Below the pieces are notes generated by a model. That model was not told where the DNA came from. It saw only the letters and a list, made by a program, of their open reading frames with translations, and searched no databases. A stretch of DNA of 64,000 nucleotides, from positions 124,001 through 188,000 of the forward strand of contig NZ_CP016545.1 of assembly GCF_001687545.1 (NCBI RefSeq). The letters are read 5' to 3'. This DNA is from Paraurantiacibacter namhicola. Lineage in GTDB: Bacteria > Pseudomonadota > Alphaproteobacteria > Sphingomonadales > Sphingomonadaceae. Shown here in pieces: positions 43,666-52,725 of the stretch (positions within the stretch are counted from its first letter, which is position 1; every line of letters starts with the position of its first letter). Made by a program: the position numbers and the translations under genes.

Positions 43666-45210
43666 TCAGCGGCGGGCCATCAACGGCCCGCGATCCCAGC
43701 CATAGCGGTCATCATGATAAGCAATGCCGCCGTCGCCAGCGGGCTCTGCAGTCAGGTATGTGATGAACACCGGCACGGGCCGGGGCAGCGGGACATGCTG
43801 TTCCGGCTGGTCGCTGGACGGGGCGGGCATCGGCTTGCCAAACAGGAAGGCGCCAAGCTCGCGCGGAGCCTCCAGCCGGACGCAGCCATTGCTGAAGAAG
43901 CGGTCGCGCTTGCGGAACAGGTGCTTGCCATCGGTATCGTGCAGGAAGATGCCCATGTCATTGGGGAACATGAATTTCACGTCCCCCATGGCGTTGCCGC
44001 TCCCCGGCAGCTCGCGCACGCGCAATTGCGTTTCGCCGCGTGCTGCGGCCTTCCAGTCCACCGAGCGCCAGTCGAGCACCTGGGCGTCGGCCGTCCAGTC
44101 GGAAAGCACCTCGTAACCCATGGCATCGAGCGAATTGCCGCGCGCCACGGCGGGCGCGATGCGCTTCTGCACGAGGCTGACGGGCACGTTCCAATACGGG
44201 TTGAGCGTGGCATAGGCGAGCACGCCAGCCATCATGGGCGTGGGCGTGTCGGGTGTGCCAACAACCACCTTCATCCGGCCCTGCTCGCGCCCCTCGTCAT
44301 AATACACCAGTTCCTGCGTCGCCGCATTCACCACTACGTGCTTTTCATAAGGGCCAGGCAAGGCGCGCAGGCGCTGTATGTTGCGTTGGAGCGCGGCGGT
44401 GTCATGCCCGCGCCTGTGATTCATGGCCGAGACCGTCTGCGGCCCGACCACACCATCGGGCGTCAGGCCGCGCTGGCGCTGGAAGTCCTGAACCGCGTGA
44501 TACAGCACGCCGTCGAAAATGTCGGATTCCAGCAGGCCGAGGCGGCGGCGCAGCTGCACTACGCGAAGGCCCCGGTCCCCTTGCCGCAAGGTCGGCCCGT
44601 GCGAAACGACCGGCAGCGCCACATCGCCGGAGCCTTCCGCCAGTGCCGCACGCAAGCGCACGTAATGCGGGCTCATCCAGCCCATGCGGGCGATGTAGCC
44701 GGTAAAGTCGGTGGACAGCGCAGCGCGGCGCAGGATCTCGGAAGCATCGCCGGTCTGCGGCTTTGCCAGTTCGGAGAAGTAATTCATCTCCACCGAAGGC
44801 TGCCGCAGGTCCGTGACATAGCGGGCAAAGGCGCGGGAGAATGCCAGTTCCGCCTTGGCCAGCGCCGCCGGATCGCCGGAGCGGGCCTGCGCAGCCAGGC
44901 GCGTCAGCTCCTCGGCATCGTAATCGCGCGCGCGCAGCCCGTCGAGCTGAGCCGTCTCCAGCATCGGGACGAGCTGGTAAGCGGCCTGCGAAAGCTGTCC
45001 ATTCTCTATCCAGAGCGGCCAGTATCCGCGCCTGCTATAGAAATCGCGCAGGTCCCCGCCTGCCTTGTCGGCAAGGATGCGGGCGATCTCACCCTGGTTC
45101 GCGCTGGTCGGCAGCAGGTCCGTCGGCACCTGCGCGGCAAGCGCAGCGGGACCGGGCACGGCGAGCGCGGCAAACGATGCAGCAATGGCGGAGGCGAGGC
45201 GATGCATCAT
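43666..45210 (-). CDS. L,D-transpeptidase family protein (YcbB/LdtD-like)
   Basis: A 514-aa periplasmic enzyme with a signal peptide (about 1-26, ending LAA), a scaffold domain, a peptidoglycan-binding repeat (LRQGDRGLRVVQLRRRLGL, QRQRGLTPDGVVGPQT, about 205-265) and a YkuD catalytic domain with FLHDT and SNGCVRLEAP (catalytic Cys about 440). Forms 3-3 cross-links in peptidoglycan or anchors proteins to it. A Met pair at 45210/45207 leaves the exact start open by one codon. Confidence 0.92.
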   Translation of the reverse strand: MMHRLASAIAASFAALAVPGPAALAAQVPTDLLPTSANQGEIARILADKAGGDLRDFYSRRGYWPLWIENGQLSQAAYQLVPMLETAQLDGLRARDYDAEELTRLAAQARSGDPAALAKAELAFSRAFARYVTDLRQPSVEMNYFSELAKPQTGDASEILRRAALSTDFTGYIARMGWMSPHYVRLRAALAEGSGDVALPVVSHGPTLRQGDRGLRVVQLRRRLGLLESDIFDGVLYHAVQDFQRQRGLTPDGVVGPQTVSAMNHRRGHDTAALQRNIQRLRALPGPYEKHVVVNAATQELVYYDEGREQGRMKVVVGTPDTPTPMMAGVLAYATLNPYWNVPVSLVQKRIAPAVARGNSLDAMGYEVLSDWTADAQVLDWRSVDWKAAARGETQLRVRELPGSGNAMGDVKFMFPNDMGIFLHDTDGKHLFRKRDRFFSNGCVRLEAPRELGAFLFGKPMPAPSSDQPEQHVPLPRPVPVFITYLTAEPAGDGGIAYHDDRYGWDRGPLMARR

Positions 45211-45233
45211 GCGATCCCGTATAAAACCCGTCG

Positions 45234-45265
45234 TTGCGGGTGCGGCACCCCTACCGCACCCGCAA
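45234..45265 (-). terminator. Intrinsic terminator after small lipoprotein gene
   Basis: A perfect 12-bp inverted repeat (45234-45245 with 45254-45265), 8-nt loop, 11 nt beyond the stop of the lipoprotein gene; on the minus strand GGGTTTTAT follows 4-5 nt later. It separates that gene from the L,D-transpeptidase gene. Confidence 0.55.
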
Positions 45266-45276
45266 TGGGCGTGTGA

Positions 45277-45540
45277 TTAACCGCGTTCCCCGGAAGGAGC
45301 GGGAACATAGGCCGGCTCCGTCACCGGGCAGGGCGGCGCTTCGAATGCGTAGTAATAGCCATCGCGGTAATAGCCGTCGACGACACCGTCGCCATCGCGG
45401 TCTGCCGCGACGGTGCCGGCAATGGCCCCGGGGCCCATCGGCGGCTGGCTCACGACGACCTCATCGGCTTCGTCATAGCTCATGCAGCCCGAAAGCCCGG
45501 TTGCAGCGAGTGCGGCGATGGCAGCGATCTTCAGTTTCAT
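45277..45540 (-). CDS. Small putative lipoprotein
   Basis: An 87-aa protein with an N-terminal signal (MKLKIAAIAALAATG) and lipobox LSGC (Cys about 19). The mature part contains RDGDGVVDGYYRDGYYY, an EF-hand-like Asp repeat that could bind calcium, and a Pro-rich end. The ATG at 45540 has AGGGGA upstream; the open frame extends further to 45678 without support. No function recognised. Confidence 0.72.
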   Translation of the reverse strand: MKLKIAAIAALAATGLSGCMSYDEADEVVVSQPPMGPGAIAGTVAADRDGDGVVDGYYRDGYYYAFEAPPCPVTEPAYVPAPSGERG

Positions 45541-45638
45541 GCGTATTCCCCTACGATTGATGGAACCCCGGTATTCGCCTCTGTTAACCTTTTGCCAACA
45601 TGCCGGTTCCCAAGGCAAAAGTCCTGTCCCGCTTCGGG

Positions 45639-46511
45639 TCAGAGCGACCGTTGGTAAATCGCCAGCATGCGGCCCCACGCGCGCTCTGCGGCGGCGCGGT
45701 CGTATGCCGGGCTGTCCAGCACGGTCCAGCCGTGGTTGGCGGGAAAGACCTCCACTTCGCCCATGCGCGGCGCGCCGGTCAGGCTTTGCTGCAGGATATT
45801 GTCGTGATCGGGCGCCTTGGCGTCGTCATCCTGGGCAATCGCGATCTGGAAATGCGCTGCCGGATCGGTCTTCGAAAGGAGGCGGTGCGGGCTCATCGCG
45901 CCGTCCACCACCAATCCGCCGCCGTGGAAGCTGGCGGCTGCACGCACGCGGTCCGGCCGGGCGGCGGCGGTGAACACCGTCCAGCTGCCAGTCATGCAAT
46001 AGCCCTGGTTGGCGATGCCCTTGCCGAAATCGACGCGTTCCTGATCGTCCAGCCAGTCGACCACCGCACGCGCCGTGGCCATGACCGCTTCCGGCGTGTT
46101 CTTCTCGCGCCAGGGGGCGACCTTCTGGAAGCCGTCGGCCGCGCGGAACGTCTCGAAATCTGCGAACTGCTCGCCAACGACGCTGCGGTAATAGGGGTTG
46201 GCGACAAAGACGGCATAGCCCTCGCCCGCCAGCCTGCGGGCCATGGCGCGCTTTGCCTCGCGGATGCCGGCAATATCGGGCCACAGGATCACGCCGGGAT
46301 GCGCCCCGTCGCGCGGATGGACGAAATAGCCATCCATCCGGCCGCCGGGCGCATCGAATGTCACCTGCCGCTCGGTCAGGCTGGAGGAGGTTGCCGTGTC
46401 CATTGTGGTGCAGGCCGAAAGCCCGGCTGCCGCGCCGCCTGCAAGGCCGATGGCCCCGAATTGCCTGCGGTTCACGCGGCCCATCGCCGCCATCTGGTCC
46501 TGGTCACACAT
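45639..46511 (-). CDS. Dienelactone hydrolase family protein, Tat-exported lipoprotein
   Basis: A 290-aa alpha/beta hydrolase. The N-terminus carries a twin-Arg motif NRRQFG followed by a hydrophobic stretch and LSAC, suggesting Tat export and lipidation. The nucleophile Cys is in GYCMTG (about 170), with Asp in AQDDDAK and His in NHGWTVLD completing the triad. The substrate is unknown. GGAGG lies 10 nt upstream of the ATG and is part of a short CCTCC/GGAGG inverted repeat (46522-46537). Confidence 0.88.
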   Translation of the reverse strand: MCDQDQMAAMGRVNRRQFGAIGLAGGAAAGLSACTTMDTATSSSLTERQVTFDAPGGRMDGYFVHPRDGAHPGVILWPDIAGIREAKRAMARRLAGEGYAVFVANPYYRSVVGEQFADFETFRAADGFQKVAPWREKNTPEAVMATARAVVDWLDDQERVDFGKGIANQGYCMTGSWTVFTAAARPDRVRAAASFHGGGLVVDGAMSPHRLLSKTDPAAHFQIAIAQDDDAKAPDHDNILQQSLTGAPRMGEVEVFPANHGWTVLDSPAYDRAAAERAWGRMLAIYQRSL

Positions 46512-46553
46512 AGTCGCTGATCCTCCGTTGCTGGAGGCTCAACGCATGAAATC

Positions 46554-46832
46554 TCAGGCGGTGCCGGAAAGCTGCTGGATTACGACCGGATGGATCTGGC
46601 CGTGAAAGCGGACCCCGGCCCGCTGGCCGCGGCGCCAGGCGATCGTGCCGTTGATGTCGATCCGCCCGTCGATACGCAGGTGGACGAAATCGCCATCTGC
46701 ACAATCGGGGCAGTCCTCGATCTCGCAGGCCCCGCTGGAGAGGCTCGACAGCGCGACTTCGAAACGGCCACCGCGCACATCGCACAGCGCGCCGATATCG
46801 GCGGGGCAAAGCGGGACAGGTTGCGTGGCCAT
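46554..46832 (-). CDS. PilZ-like domain protein
   Basis: A 92-aa single-domain protein: VALSSLSSGACEIED, GDFVHLRIDG, INGTIAWRRGQRAGVRFHGQIHP, the pattern of PilZ domains. The canonical RxxxR / D-x-S-x-x-G c-di-GMP motif appears weakened (SLSSGAC). The ATG at 46832 has GGAGGG 5 nt upstream and is preferred over the ATG at 46844. May bind c-di-GMP or be a degenerate member. Confidence 0.75.
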   Translation of the reverse strand: MATQPVPLCPADIGALCDVRGGRFEVALSSLSSGACEIEDCPDCADGDFVHLRIDGRIDINGTIAWRRGQRAGVRFHGQIHPVVIQQLSGTA

Positions 46833-46918
46833 GGGGCCCTCCATCGAAGCTGGAGGACCATCGTTACGCCTGTTTGGTTAACGGATCGTGGGCGCGGCGT
46901 TAACCGGTCAGTCGGCGT

Positions 46919-47929
46919 TTACCGCCGCGTCAGGGCGGCTTCGCTCTCGGCCATCAGGGCGGCGATGATGTCAGCCACGGGCTCTTCTTCCTTCACCATG
47001 CCCACGCTCTGGCCGGCCATCAGGCTGCCGTTTTCGACGTCGCCATCGATGACCGCGCGGCGCAGGGCACCGGCCCAGTAATGTTCGATCTGCAGCTGCG
47101 CCTCGGCCATGGCGATTTCCTCGCGGTCGAGCACGCCGGCTACCTCGCGCTGCTTGGCGGTGAATTCTTCCGTACCTTTGTTCTTCAGCGCGCGCACCGG
47201 GATCACCGGCAGGCGCGCATCGACCTGCACGGATGCAACCGCATCGCGGGCATTGGCGCGGAAGAACGCCTTCTTGAAGTCCGGATGGGCGATGCTTTCC
47301 GTCGCGCATGCGAAGCGCGTGCCCAGCTGCACGCCTACCGCGCCCATTTCCAAATAGCCGGCCATCGCCTCGCCCCGGCCAATGCCGCCAGCGACGAATA
47401 CGAGGTGATCTTCGGACAGGGCGGGCAGGAATTCCTGCGCCAGCACGCTGGTGGACACGGGCCCGATATGGCCGCCTGCCTCCATGCCTTCGATCACCAG
47501 TGCATCGCCGCCACTGCGCAGCAGCTTCTTGGCCAGCGCCAGCGTGGGTGCGAAGACGATGACCTTCGCGCCATGGCCCTTGATGGCCTCGACGCTGCCC
47601 TTGGGCGGGATGCCGCCTGCCAGCACGACATGCGTCACGCCGTGTTTCCCGCAAACCTCGATCAGCTCCATCAGCTGCGGGTGCATGGTGATCAGGTTCA
47701 CGCCGAAGGGCTTGTCCGTCAGCTTGCGCGTCTCGGCAATTTCCGTGTCGAGCAGGTCCGGCGTCATCGCACCGCATGCGATCACGCCGAAGCCGCCGGC
47801 ATTGGACATGGCGGATACGAGGTTGCGCTCGGAAACCCAGCTCATCGCCCCGCACATGATCGCATATTCGCTGCCCAGGAATTCGGCCCCGCGTGCCATC
47901 AGGCCGCGCGTCTTTGCATAGTCTGTCAT
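46919..47929 (-). CDS. Nitronate monooxygenase family flavoprotein
   Basis: A 336-aa FMN-dependent TIM barrel of the NMO/2-nitropropane dioxygenase family: IMCGAMSWVSE near the start, GGFGVIACG, HVVLAGGIPP, AGGHIGPV and FVAGGIGRGEAM (phosphate-binding). Oxidises nitronates or acts as an enoyl reductase-like protein. The ATG at 47929 begins the usual N-terminus; the frame extends to 48031 into the divergent gene. Confidence 0.88.
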   Translation of the reverse strand: MTDYAKTRGLMARGAEFLGSEYAIMCGAMSWVSERNLVSAMSNAGGFGVIACGAMTPDLLDTEIAETRKLTDKPFGVNLITMHPQLMELIEVCGKHGVTHVVLAGGIPPKGSVEAIKGHGAKVIVFAPTLALAKKLLRSGGDALVIEGMEAGGHIGPVSTSVLAQEFLPALSEDHLVFVAGGIGRGEAMAGYLEMGAVGVQLGTRFACATESIAHPDFKKAFFRANARDAVASVQVDARLPVIPVRALKNKGTEEFTAKQREVAGVLDREEIAMAEAQLQIEHYWAGALRRAVIDGDVENGSLMAGQSVGMVKEEEPVADIIAALMAESEAALTRR

Positions 47930-48011
47930 GCGCGCAGCGTTAGGGCGGGCGCGAGCGGCGGGCAAGCGCGTCAAACCTTTATCAATAGCGCTGCGATAGG
48001 GCGCGCATGTG

Positions 48012-49565
48012 ATGAACGATGCGGAAACCATGCAGCGGCGCTTGCCGCTCTGGCGCGTGCTGCTGGCGCTGGCGCTGTTCGCGGCGGGCTATGCCGTGGC
48101 CAATCGCTACCAGCTGACGCACGGCGTGCTGTACCGCTGGGCCGCGGGCGACATGGCCAGCGCGGCAGCGAATTTCGGCTGGCTGGCGCTGCAGGGCGCG
48201 GCGCTGCTGGCGGCATTGTGGCTGCTGCCTACGCGCTGGATGACAGCGGCGCTGGCGCTGGCCTTCGTATCCGTGCTGGTCAATCTCGGCTTCGGAATGA
48301 CGGTTGCGGACACGCTGGATGCGGGCAAGCTTGCATGGCTGCTGGCCGAGACGCGTCAGGCGGGGCCCGCGATGGGCGAGTTCTTCGGCCCGCTGGTGCT
48401 GGCGCTGGCGCAGGCCGTAGTGGCAACCGGCCTGTTCTGGGCCGCGCGCAAGGTGCTGGCACCGCGCAAGGGCGCGCTGGCCTTGGGGCTTTTCGCTCTG
48501 GCCCTGCCCACGCTGCTTGGCCTGATCTGGCTTCCGGCGGCAGGGGCGGCAGAGCGCAATGTCTATTCGCTCGCCCTGCGTGTCGCCGCTGCCGAGCCTC
48601 CCCCGGCGCGCGCAGCCGTCAGCATCGCGCCGGACACGGCCGGAACGCCGCGCCATGTCGTGTGGATCGTGGACGAGAGCATCGCTTACGATCCCTTCGC
48701 CCGGCTCATCGCACCGCGCCTCGCCGCTCTTCAGCCGGTCGATTTCGGCCGGGCATGGGCGATGGGCAATTGCAGCGCGCCCGCCAATGTGGCGCTGCGC
48801 TCCGGCGTGGCGGTGGACCGTGCGGGACCGGAGATGGATTTGCGCGCCACGCCCTCCATCTGGGCTTACGCGAAGAAGGCGGGCTACCGCACGCTGCTGG
48901 TCGAGGCGCAGGTCGATGGCCCGCCGCAGAACCTGCTGCTGCTGCCGGAGCTGGCGCTGGTGGACGAGACGCTCAACATGGCGGGCGACATGGACACCGA
49001 TCGCCGGGTTGCGGGCTGGCTGAACGGGCAGCTCAAGTCCGGTGAGCGCAGCTTCACCTTCGTCGTCCTGCGCGGCGTGCATTTCCAGTACCGCGACCAC
49101 TTCCCGGTCGGCACGGTTCCCACCGATGCGCCGCCAGCCGAGCAATATCGCGCGGCCCTGACCTATTCGAAGCGCGACTTCTTCGAAACGCTCCTGGAAG
49201 GTGTCGACCGGGCGGATGTCGCCATCGCCTACACTTCCGACCACGGACAGAACATCGCGCCCGATACCCTGCCGCATTGCAGCCGTGACGGAGTGCGCAC
49301 GGAATATGAAGTGCCGCTGCTGGCCTTCCTCTCGCCAGAGCGCTCGGCAGTATACGACGATTCGCCGCGCGAAGGGCATTCGCTCAGCCAGCTGTTCCCG
49401 GAAACGCTGGTGTGGATGGGCTATGACCGCACGGCGGCGGAAGCGGCCTATGACAATGGCCTGACGCGCGGCCCGCGGCGCTACGTGCGTTTCGGGCGCG
49501 GTGTCGTCCCGCTTGGCGCAGGCGACCGCGTCGAAGTCACCGTCAGCGAGACGCCGGAGTTCTAG
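48012..49565 (+). CDS. Sulfatase-fold membrane protein, phosphoethanolamine transferase-like
   Basis: A 517-aa inner-membrane protein with about five N-terminal hydrophobic segments (to about 180) and a C-terminal alkaline-phosphatase-type domain: HVVWIVDES (metal Glu), NCSAPANVALRSG at the nucleophile position, RGVHFQYRDHFP and TSDHGQ (metal Asp and His). In EptA-type enzymes the nucleophile is Thr; here a Ser appears instead. Probably modifies lipid A or another envelope glycan with phosphoethanolamine, but the donor and acceptor are unknown. The ATG at 48012 follows an in-frame GTG. Its stop overlaps the lysC stop on a CTAG. Confidence 0.75.
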   Translation: MNDAETMQRRLPLWRVLLALALFAAGYAVANRYQLTHGVLYRWAAGDMASAAANFGWLALQGAALLAALWLLPTRWMTAALALAFVSVLVNLGFGMTVADTLDAGKLAWLLAETRQAGPAMGEFFGPLVLALAQAVVATGLFWAARKVLAPRKGALALGLFALALPTLLGLIWLPAAGAAERNVYSLALRVAAAEPPPARAAVSIAPDTAGTPRHVVWIVDESIAYDPFARLIAPRLAALQPVDFGRAWAMGNCSAPANVALRSGVAVDRAGPEMDLRATPSIWAYAKKAGYRTLLVEAQVDGPPQNLLLLPELALVDETLNMAGDMDTDRRVAGWLNGQLKSGERSFTFVVLRGVHFQYRDHFPVGTVPTDAPPAEQYRAALTYSKRDFFETLLEGVDRADVAIAYTSDHGQNIAPDTLPHCSRDGVRTEYEVPLLAFLSPERSAVYDDSPREGHSLSQLFPETLVWMGYDRTAAEAAYDNGLTRGPRRYVRFGRGVVPLGAGDRVEVTVSETPEF

Positions 49566-50833
49566 CCCTCGTCGTCCAGACCGTATGCGGTGTGAAGAAC
49601 GCGCACGGCCAGCTCGGTCTCGTCCTCGTCGATCAGCACGCTGACCTTGATTTCGGAGGTCGAGATCGCCTGCACGTTGATGCCGCGGTCGGACAGCGCC
49701 TTGAACATGGTGGCGGCAACGCCTGCATGGCTCTTCATGCCAACGCCCACGACGCTGATCTTGGCGACCTTCGCATCGGTGATGATCCGGTTGTAGCCGA
49801 TCTCATCCTGGCGGTCTTCCAGCAGTGCCTGAGCGCGTGCAAGGTCGGCCTGGGGGACGGTGAAGGTCACATCCGTCTCACCCTTTTCGCGGCCCACGTT
49901 CTGGATGATCATGTCCACGTTAATGCTTGCATCGGCCAGCGGCGTGAAGATGGCGGTGACGGCGCCGGGCTTGTCCGGCACGCGGGTGAGGACGACGCGC
50001 GCCTCGTTCTTGTCATGCGCGATGCCGGTCACGAGCTGGCGTTCCATGTCGGTATCCTTGATTATCTGTTCCATCTCCTCGTCGGAGACGATCATGGTGC
50101 CGGGCAGTTCGTCCGCCGGCGGGGCATCGTCATCGATGAAGCTGCTGAGCACCTGGACCCGCACGTTCTCCTTCATCGCAAGGCTGACGGAGCGGGTCTG
50201 CAGGACTTTTGCGCCGACCGAGGCGAGCTCCAGCATTTCTTCGTATGTGACGTATTTCTGCTTGCGCGCGCGGGCCACGATGCGCGGGTCCGTGGTGTAG
50301 ACCCCGTCCACATCGGTGTAGATGTCGCACCGGTCGGCCTTCAGCGCAGCGGCCACGGCCACGGCGCTGGTGTCCGATCCGCCGCGGCCCATGGTGGTGA
50401 TGCGCCCTTCTTCGGACACGCCCTGGAAGCCGGGAATGACGGCGATCTGGCCGGCGGCCATGGCGGCCGACAAGGCATCGCCATCGATCAGGTTCACGCG
50501 CGCCTTGGCATAAGCGTCCATCGTGCGCACCGGGATCTGCCAGCCGAGCCAGCTGCGCGCCTCGCAGCCCATGGATTGCAGCGTCAGGGCCAGCAGTCCG
50601 GCCGTGACCTGTTCGCCGCTTGCCACCACCACATCGTATTCGGCGGGATCGTAAAGCGGGTTCGCCTCGCGGCAGAAGTTGACCAGCCGGTCCGTTTCGC
50701 CGGCCATGGCGCTGACCACCACGGCAACCTCGTGTCCGGCGGCCTGCTGCTTGCGCACGATGCCCGCCACGCGGCGAATCCGCTCGGTCCCCGCCATGGA
50801 GGTTCCGCCGAATTTCATCACGATACGTGCCAC
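49562..50833 (-). CDS. lysC: Aspartate kinase
   Basis: A 423-aa enzyme phosphorylating aspartate, first step to lysine, threonine and methionine. KFGGTSMAGTERI at the N-terminus, GRGGSDTSAVAVA, the Asp-rich DIYTDVDGVYTTDPR, and two C-terminal ACT domains (about 270-420) for feedback by lysine and threonine. Length is normal for the ACT-type single enzyme. Confidence 0.96.
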   Translation of the reverse strand: MARIVMKFGGTSMAGTERIRRVAGIVRKQQAAGHEVAVVVSAMAGETDRLVNFCREANPLYDPAEYDVVVASGEQVTAGLLALTLQSMGCEARSWLGWQIPVRTMDAYAKARVNLIDGDALSAAMAAGQIAVIPGFQGVSEEGRITTMGRGGSDTSAVAVAAALKADRCDIYTDVDGVYTTDPRIVARARKQKYVTYEEMLELASVGAKVLQTRSVSLAMKENVRVQVLSSFIDDDAPPADELPGTMIVSDEEMEQIIKDTDMERQLVTGIAHDKNEARVVLTRVPDKPGAVTAIFTPLADASINVDMIIQNVGREKGETDVTFTVPQADLARAQALLEDRQDEIGYNRIITDAKVAKISVVGVGMKSHAGVAATMFKALSDRGINVQAISTSEIKVSVLIDEDETELAVRVLHTAYGLDDEG

Positions 50834-50898
50834 GTCGCCCCCTCAGATGGCTGGCCAAAGCGCTGGATAGCGCGAAGCCGCGCTGTTAGTGTGCGCGA

Positions 50899-51633
50899 AT
50901 GTCCGATGCAACTGTAACACCTGCAACCATCCGCCCGTCCGAAGCCGAACACTTCGGCGCGCTGGCGCAGGACTGGTGGGACCCGAAGGGCACATCGGCC
51001 ATGCTTCACCGGCTGAACCCGGTCCGGCTGGCCTTCATCCGCGATGCGGTGGACATGCACTGGGGCGGCGACATCGAGGCCGCGCAGCCGCTGGCGGGCA
51101 AGACCGCGCTGGATGTCGGCTGCGGCGCTGGGCTGCTGGCAGAACCGCTGGCACGCCTTGGCGCCGAGGTCACCGGCGTGGACGCGGCGGCCGAGAACGT
51201 GGCGGTGGCGCGGCTTCACGCAGAAGGCATGGGCCTGTCCGTGGATTACCGCCACGGCGAACTTGGCGAGCTGGGCCTTGGCACATTCGACCTCGTCACC
51301 TGCCTGGAGGTGATCGAGCATGTGGCCGATAAGCCCGCCTTCATCGCGCAGCTTGCCGCGCGGCTGGCCGATGGCGGGCTGATGGTGCTCTCCACCCCCA
51401 ACCGCACGGTGAAGTCCCGCCTGCTGCTGACCGGCGCGGCCGAAGCGGTGGGCGCGGTGCCGCGCGGCACGCACGACTGGGGCGATTTCATCACGCCGGA
51501 CGAGCTGACCGACCTGCTGACTGCGGCGGGCCTTCGCACCGGGCGCATGAAGGGCATCGCCTTCAATCCGCTGAAGGGCTTCGAGGTCTCGGACGATACC
51601 AGCCTCGATTACATCCTGTCAGTCACCCGGTGA
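50899..51633 (+). CDS. ubiG: Ubiquinone O-methyltransferase UbiG
   Basis: A 244-aa SAM methyltransferase for two O-methylations in ubiquinone synthesis. Motif I LDVGCGAGLLAEPLARLG (about 72-89), VTGVDAAAENV, CLEVIEHVAD and the UbiG-type FxxLAxxWWDP start (FGALAQDWWDP). Its last 15 nt overlap the opposing glycerophosphodiester phosphodiesterase gene. Confidence 0.95.
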   Translation: MSDATVTPATIRPSEAEHFGALAQDWWDPKGTSAMLHRLNPVRLAFIRDAVDMHWGGDIEAAQPLAGKTALDVGCGAGLLAEPLARLGAEVTGVDAAAENVAVARLHAEGMGLSVDYRHGELGELGLGTFDLVTCLEVIEHVADKPAFIAQLAARLADGGLMVLSTPNRTVKSRLLLTGAAEAVGAVPRGTHDWGDFITPDELTDLLTAAGLRTGRMKGIAFNPLKGFEVSDDTSLDYILSVTR

Positions 51634-52725
51634 CAGCGGCGTCGCGGGCAACCATGCCCGTGCGCATCGCCCGCCGTTCCCGCCCTTGAGCGGCACCGTG
51701 CGTGCCGGACTGTCGGCGAACACCCCGTCCACCCCTACGCGCACAAGGGCGTAGAACAGCACATCGTCGCAGCCGTGCTCGGCAGGTCCCTCGCCCGATT
51801 GCAGCCCCTCGGGCAGGAAGGCGTTTTCGGGCCGCAGCGTCCAGACATGCACCAGCAGGCCCGCCTCGTGCGCGGCCCCCACCAGCCCGGTCGAGCCCCC
51901 ATCGGCGGTCAGCACGGCGGCGATGGGCACGCCGATCCCGTCCGCGTAGCGCGCAACCTGCGCGAGCCCTTCGGGCGTCATCATCTTGGCATAGGTGACA
52001 TTGGCGGGCGCATCGGCCGGGCCGCCTTCCAGGCTCATCAGCTGGATCGTGCGGAAGGCGCTGCCCTGCTTCACACGCACTAGCGGGACGACCTCGAAGC
52101 TCTGCACGAAGACCGGATCGCCCGCGCCGTAGCCCGACCCCGCCAGCTCATCGACCAGCATCTGCGCCGGGTCGAAACCGAGCGTTTCGAGATGCGCGGG
52201 GTGCTTCAGTTCCGGATAGAGCCCGATGCGCCGACCGGTCTCCGCCTCCTTGGCGCTGACCAGAGCGATGATCTCGCCCAGGCTGGGTATGCGGTAGAGG
52301 TAGTCGTAGGCCGTGTTGCCGGGCCGCAGCTCCGGCAAGCGCTCGCGCACGCGCAGCGTCTCCAGCTCGGCCAGCGTGAAGTCCTCCGCGAACCAGCCGG
52401 TGACCTCCTCGCCATCGATCACCTTGGTGGTGCGCCGTCCGCCGAACTCCGGCCGCGTGGCGACATCGGTCGTGTCCGACAGCTCGTTCTCGTGGCGGGC
52501 GACGAGCACGCCGTCCTTGGTCACCACAAGGTCCGGCTCGATGTAGTCGGCCCCCTGGTCGATCGCGAGCGCATAGGCCTCCAGCGTGTGTTCGGGGCGC
52601 TCTGCACTTGCGCCGCGATGGGCAATCACGATCATGTCAGCATCCGCCATCGCGGTCTCCTCCTGCGCCATGGCCGGAGCGCCCGCCAGAAGCGCGGCCA
52701 GCAGGGCCAGCACCGCCCTCAGCAC
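51619..52725 (-). CDS. Glycerophosphodiester phosphodiesterase, secreted
   Basis: A 368-aa protein with a signal peptide (VLRAVLALLAALLAG...MAQ) and a GDPD TIM barrel: IAHRGASAERPEHT (catalytic His, then metal Glu), IEPDLVVTKDGVLVARHE (metal Glu-x-Asp and second His), PELKHP and a C-terminal HVWTLRPEN. Releases glycerol-3-phosphate from periplasmic phosphodiesters. The start is taken as GTG at 52725, with GGGAG 8 nt upstream, overlapping the arsC-like gene stop; GTG at 52740 is also in frame. Confidence 0.88.
   Translation of the reverse strand: MLRAVLALLAALLAGAPAMAQEETAMADADMIVIAHRGASAERPEHTLEAYALAIDQGADYIEPDLVVTKDGVLVARHENELSDTTDVATRPEFGGRRTTKVIDGEEVTGWFAEDFTLAELETLRVRERLPELRPGNTAYDYLYRIPSLGEIIALVSAKEAETGRRIGLYPELKHPAHLETLGFDPAQMLVDELAGSGYGAGDPVFVQSFEVVPLVRVKQGSAFRTIQLMSLEGGPADAPANVTYAKMMTPEGLAQVARYADGIGVPIAAVLTADGGSTGLVGAAHEAGLLVHVWTLRPENAFLPEGLQSGEGPAEHGCDDVLFYALVRVGVDGVFADSPARTVPLKGGNGGRCARAWLPATPLSPGD

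Noticed and set aside
41690-43705. 671-codon plus-strand frame opposite typA
   Set aside because: Shadow of typA; no recognisable motif and no ribosome binding site.
47081-49045. 654-codon plus-strand frame across the nitronate monooxygenase and sulfatase-like genes
   Set aside because: Runs antisense to one real gene and out of frame through another.
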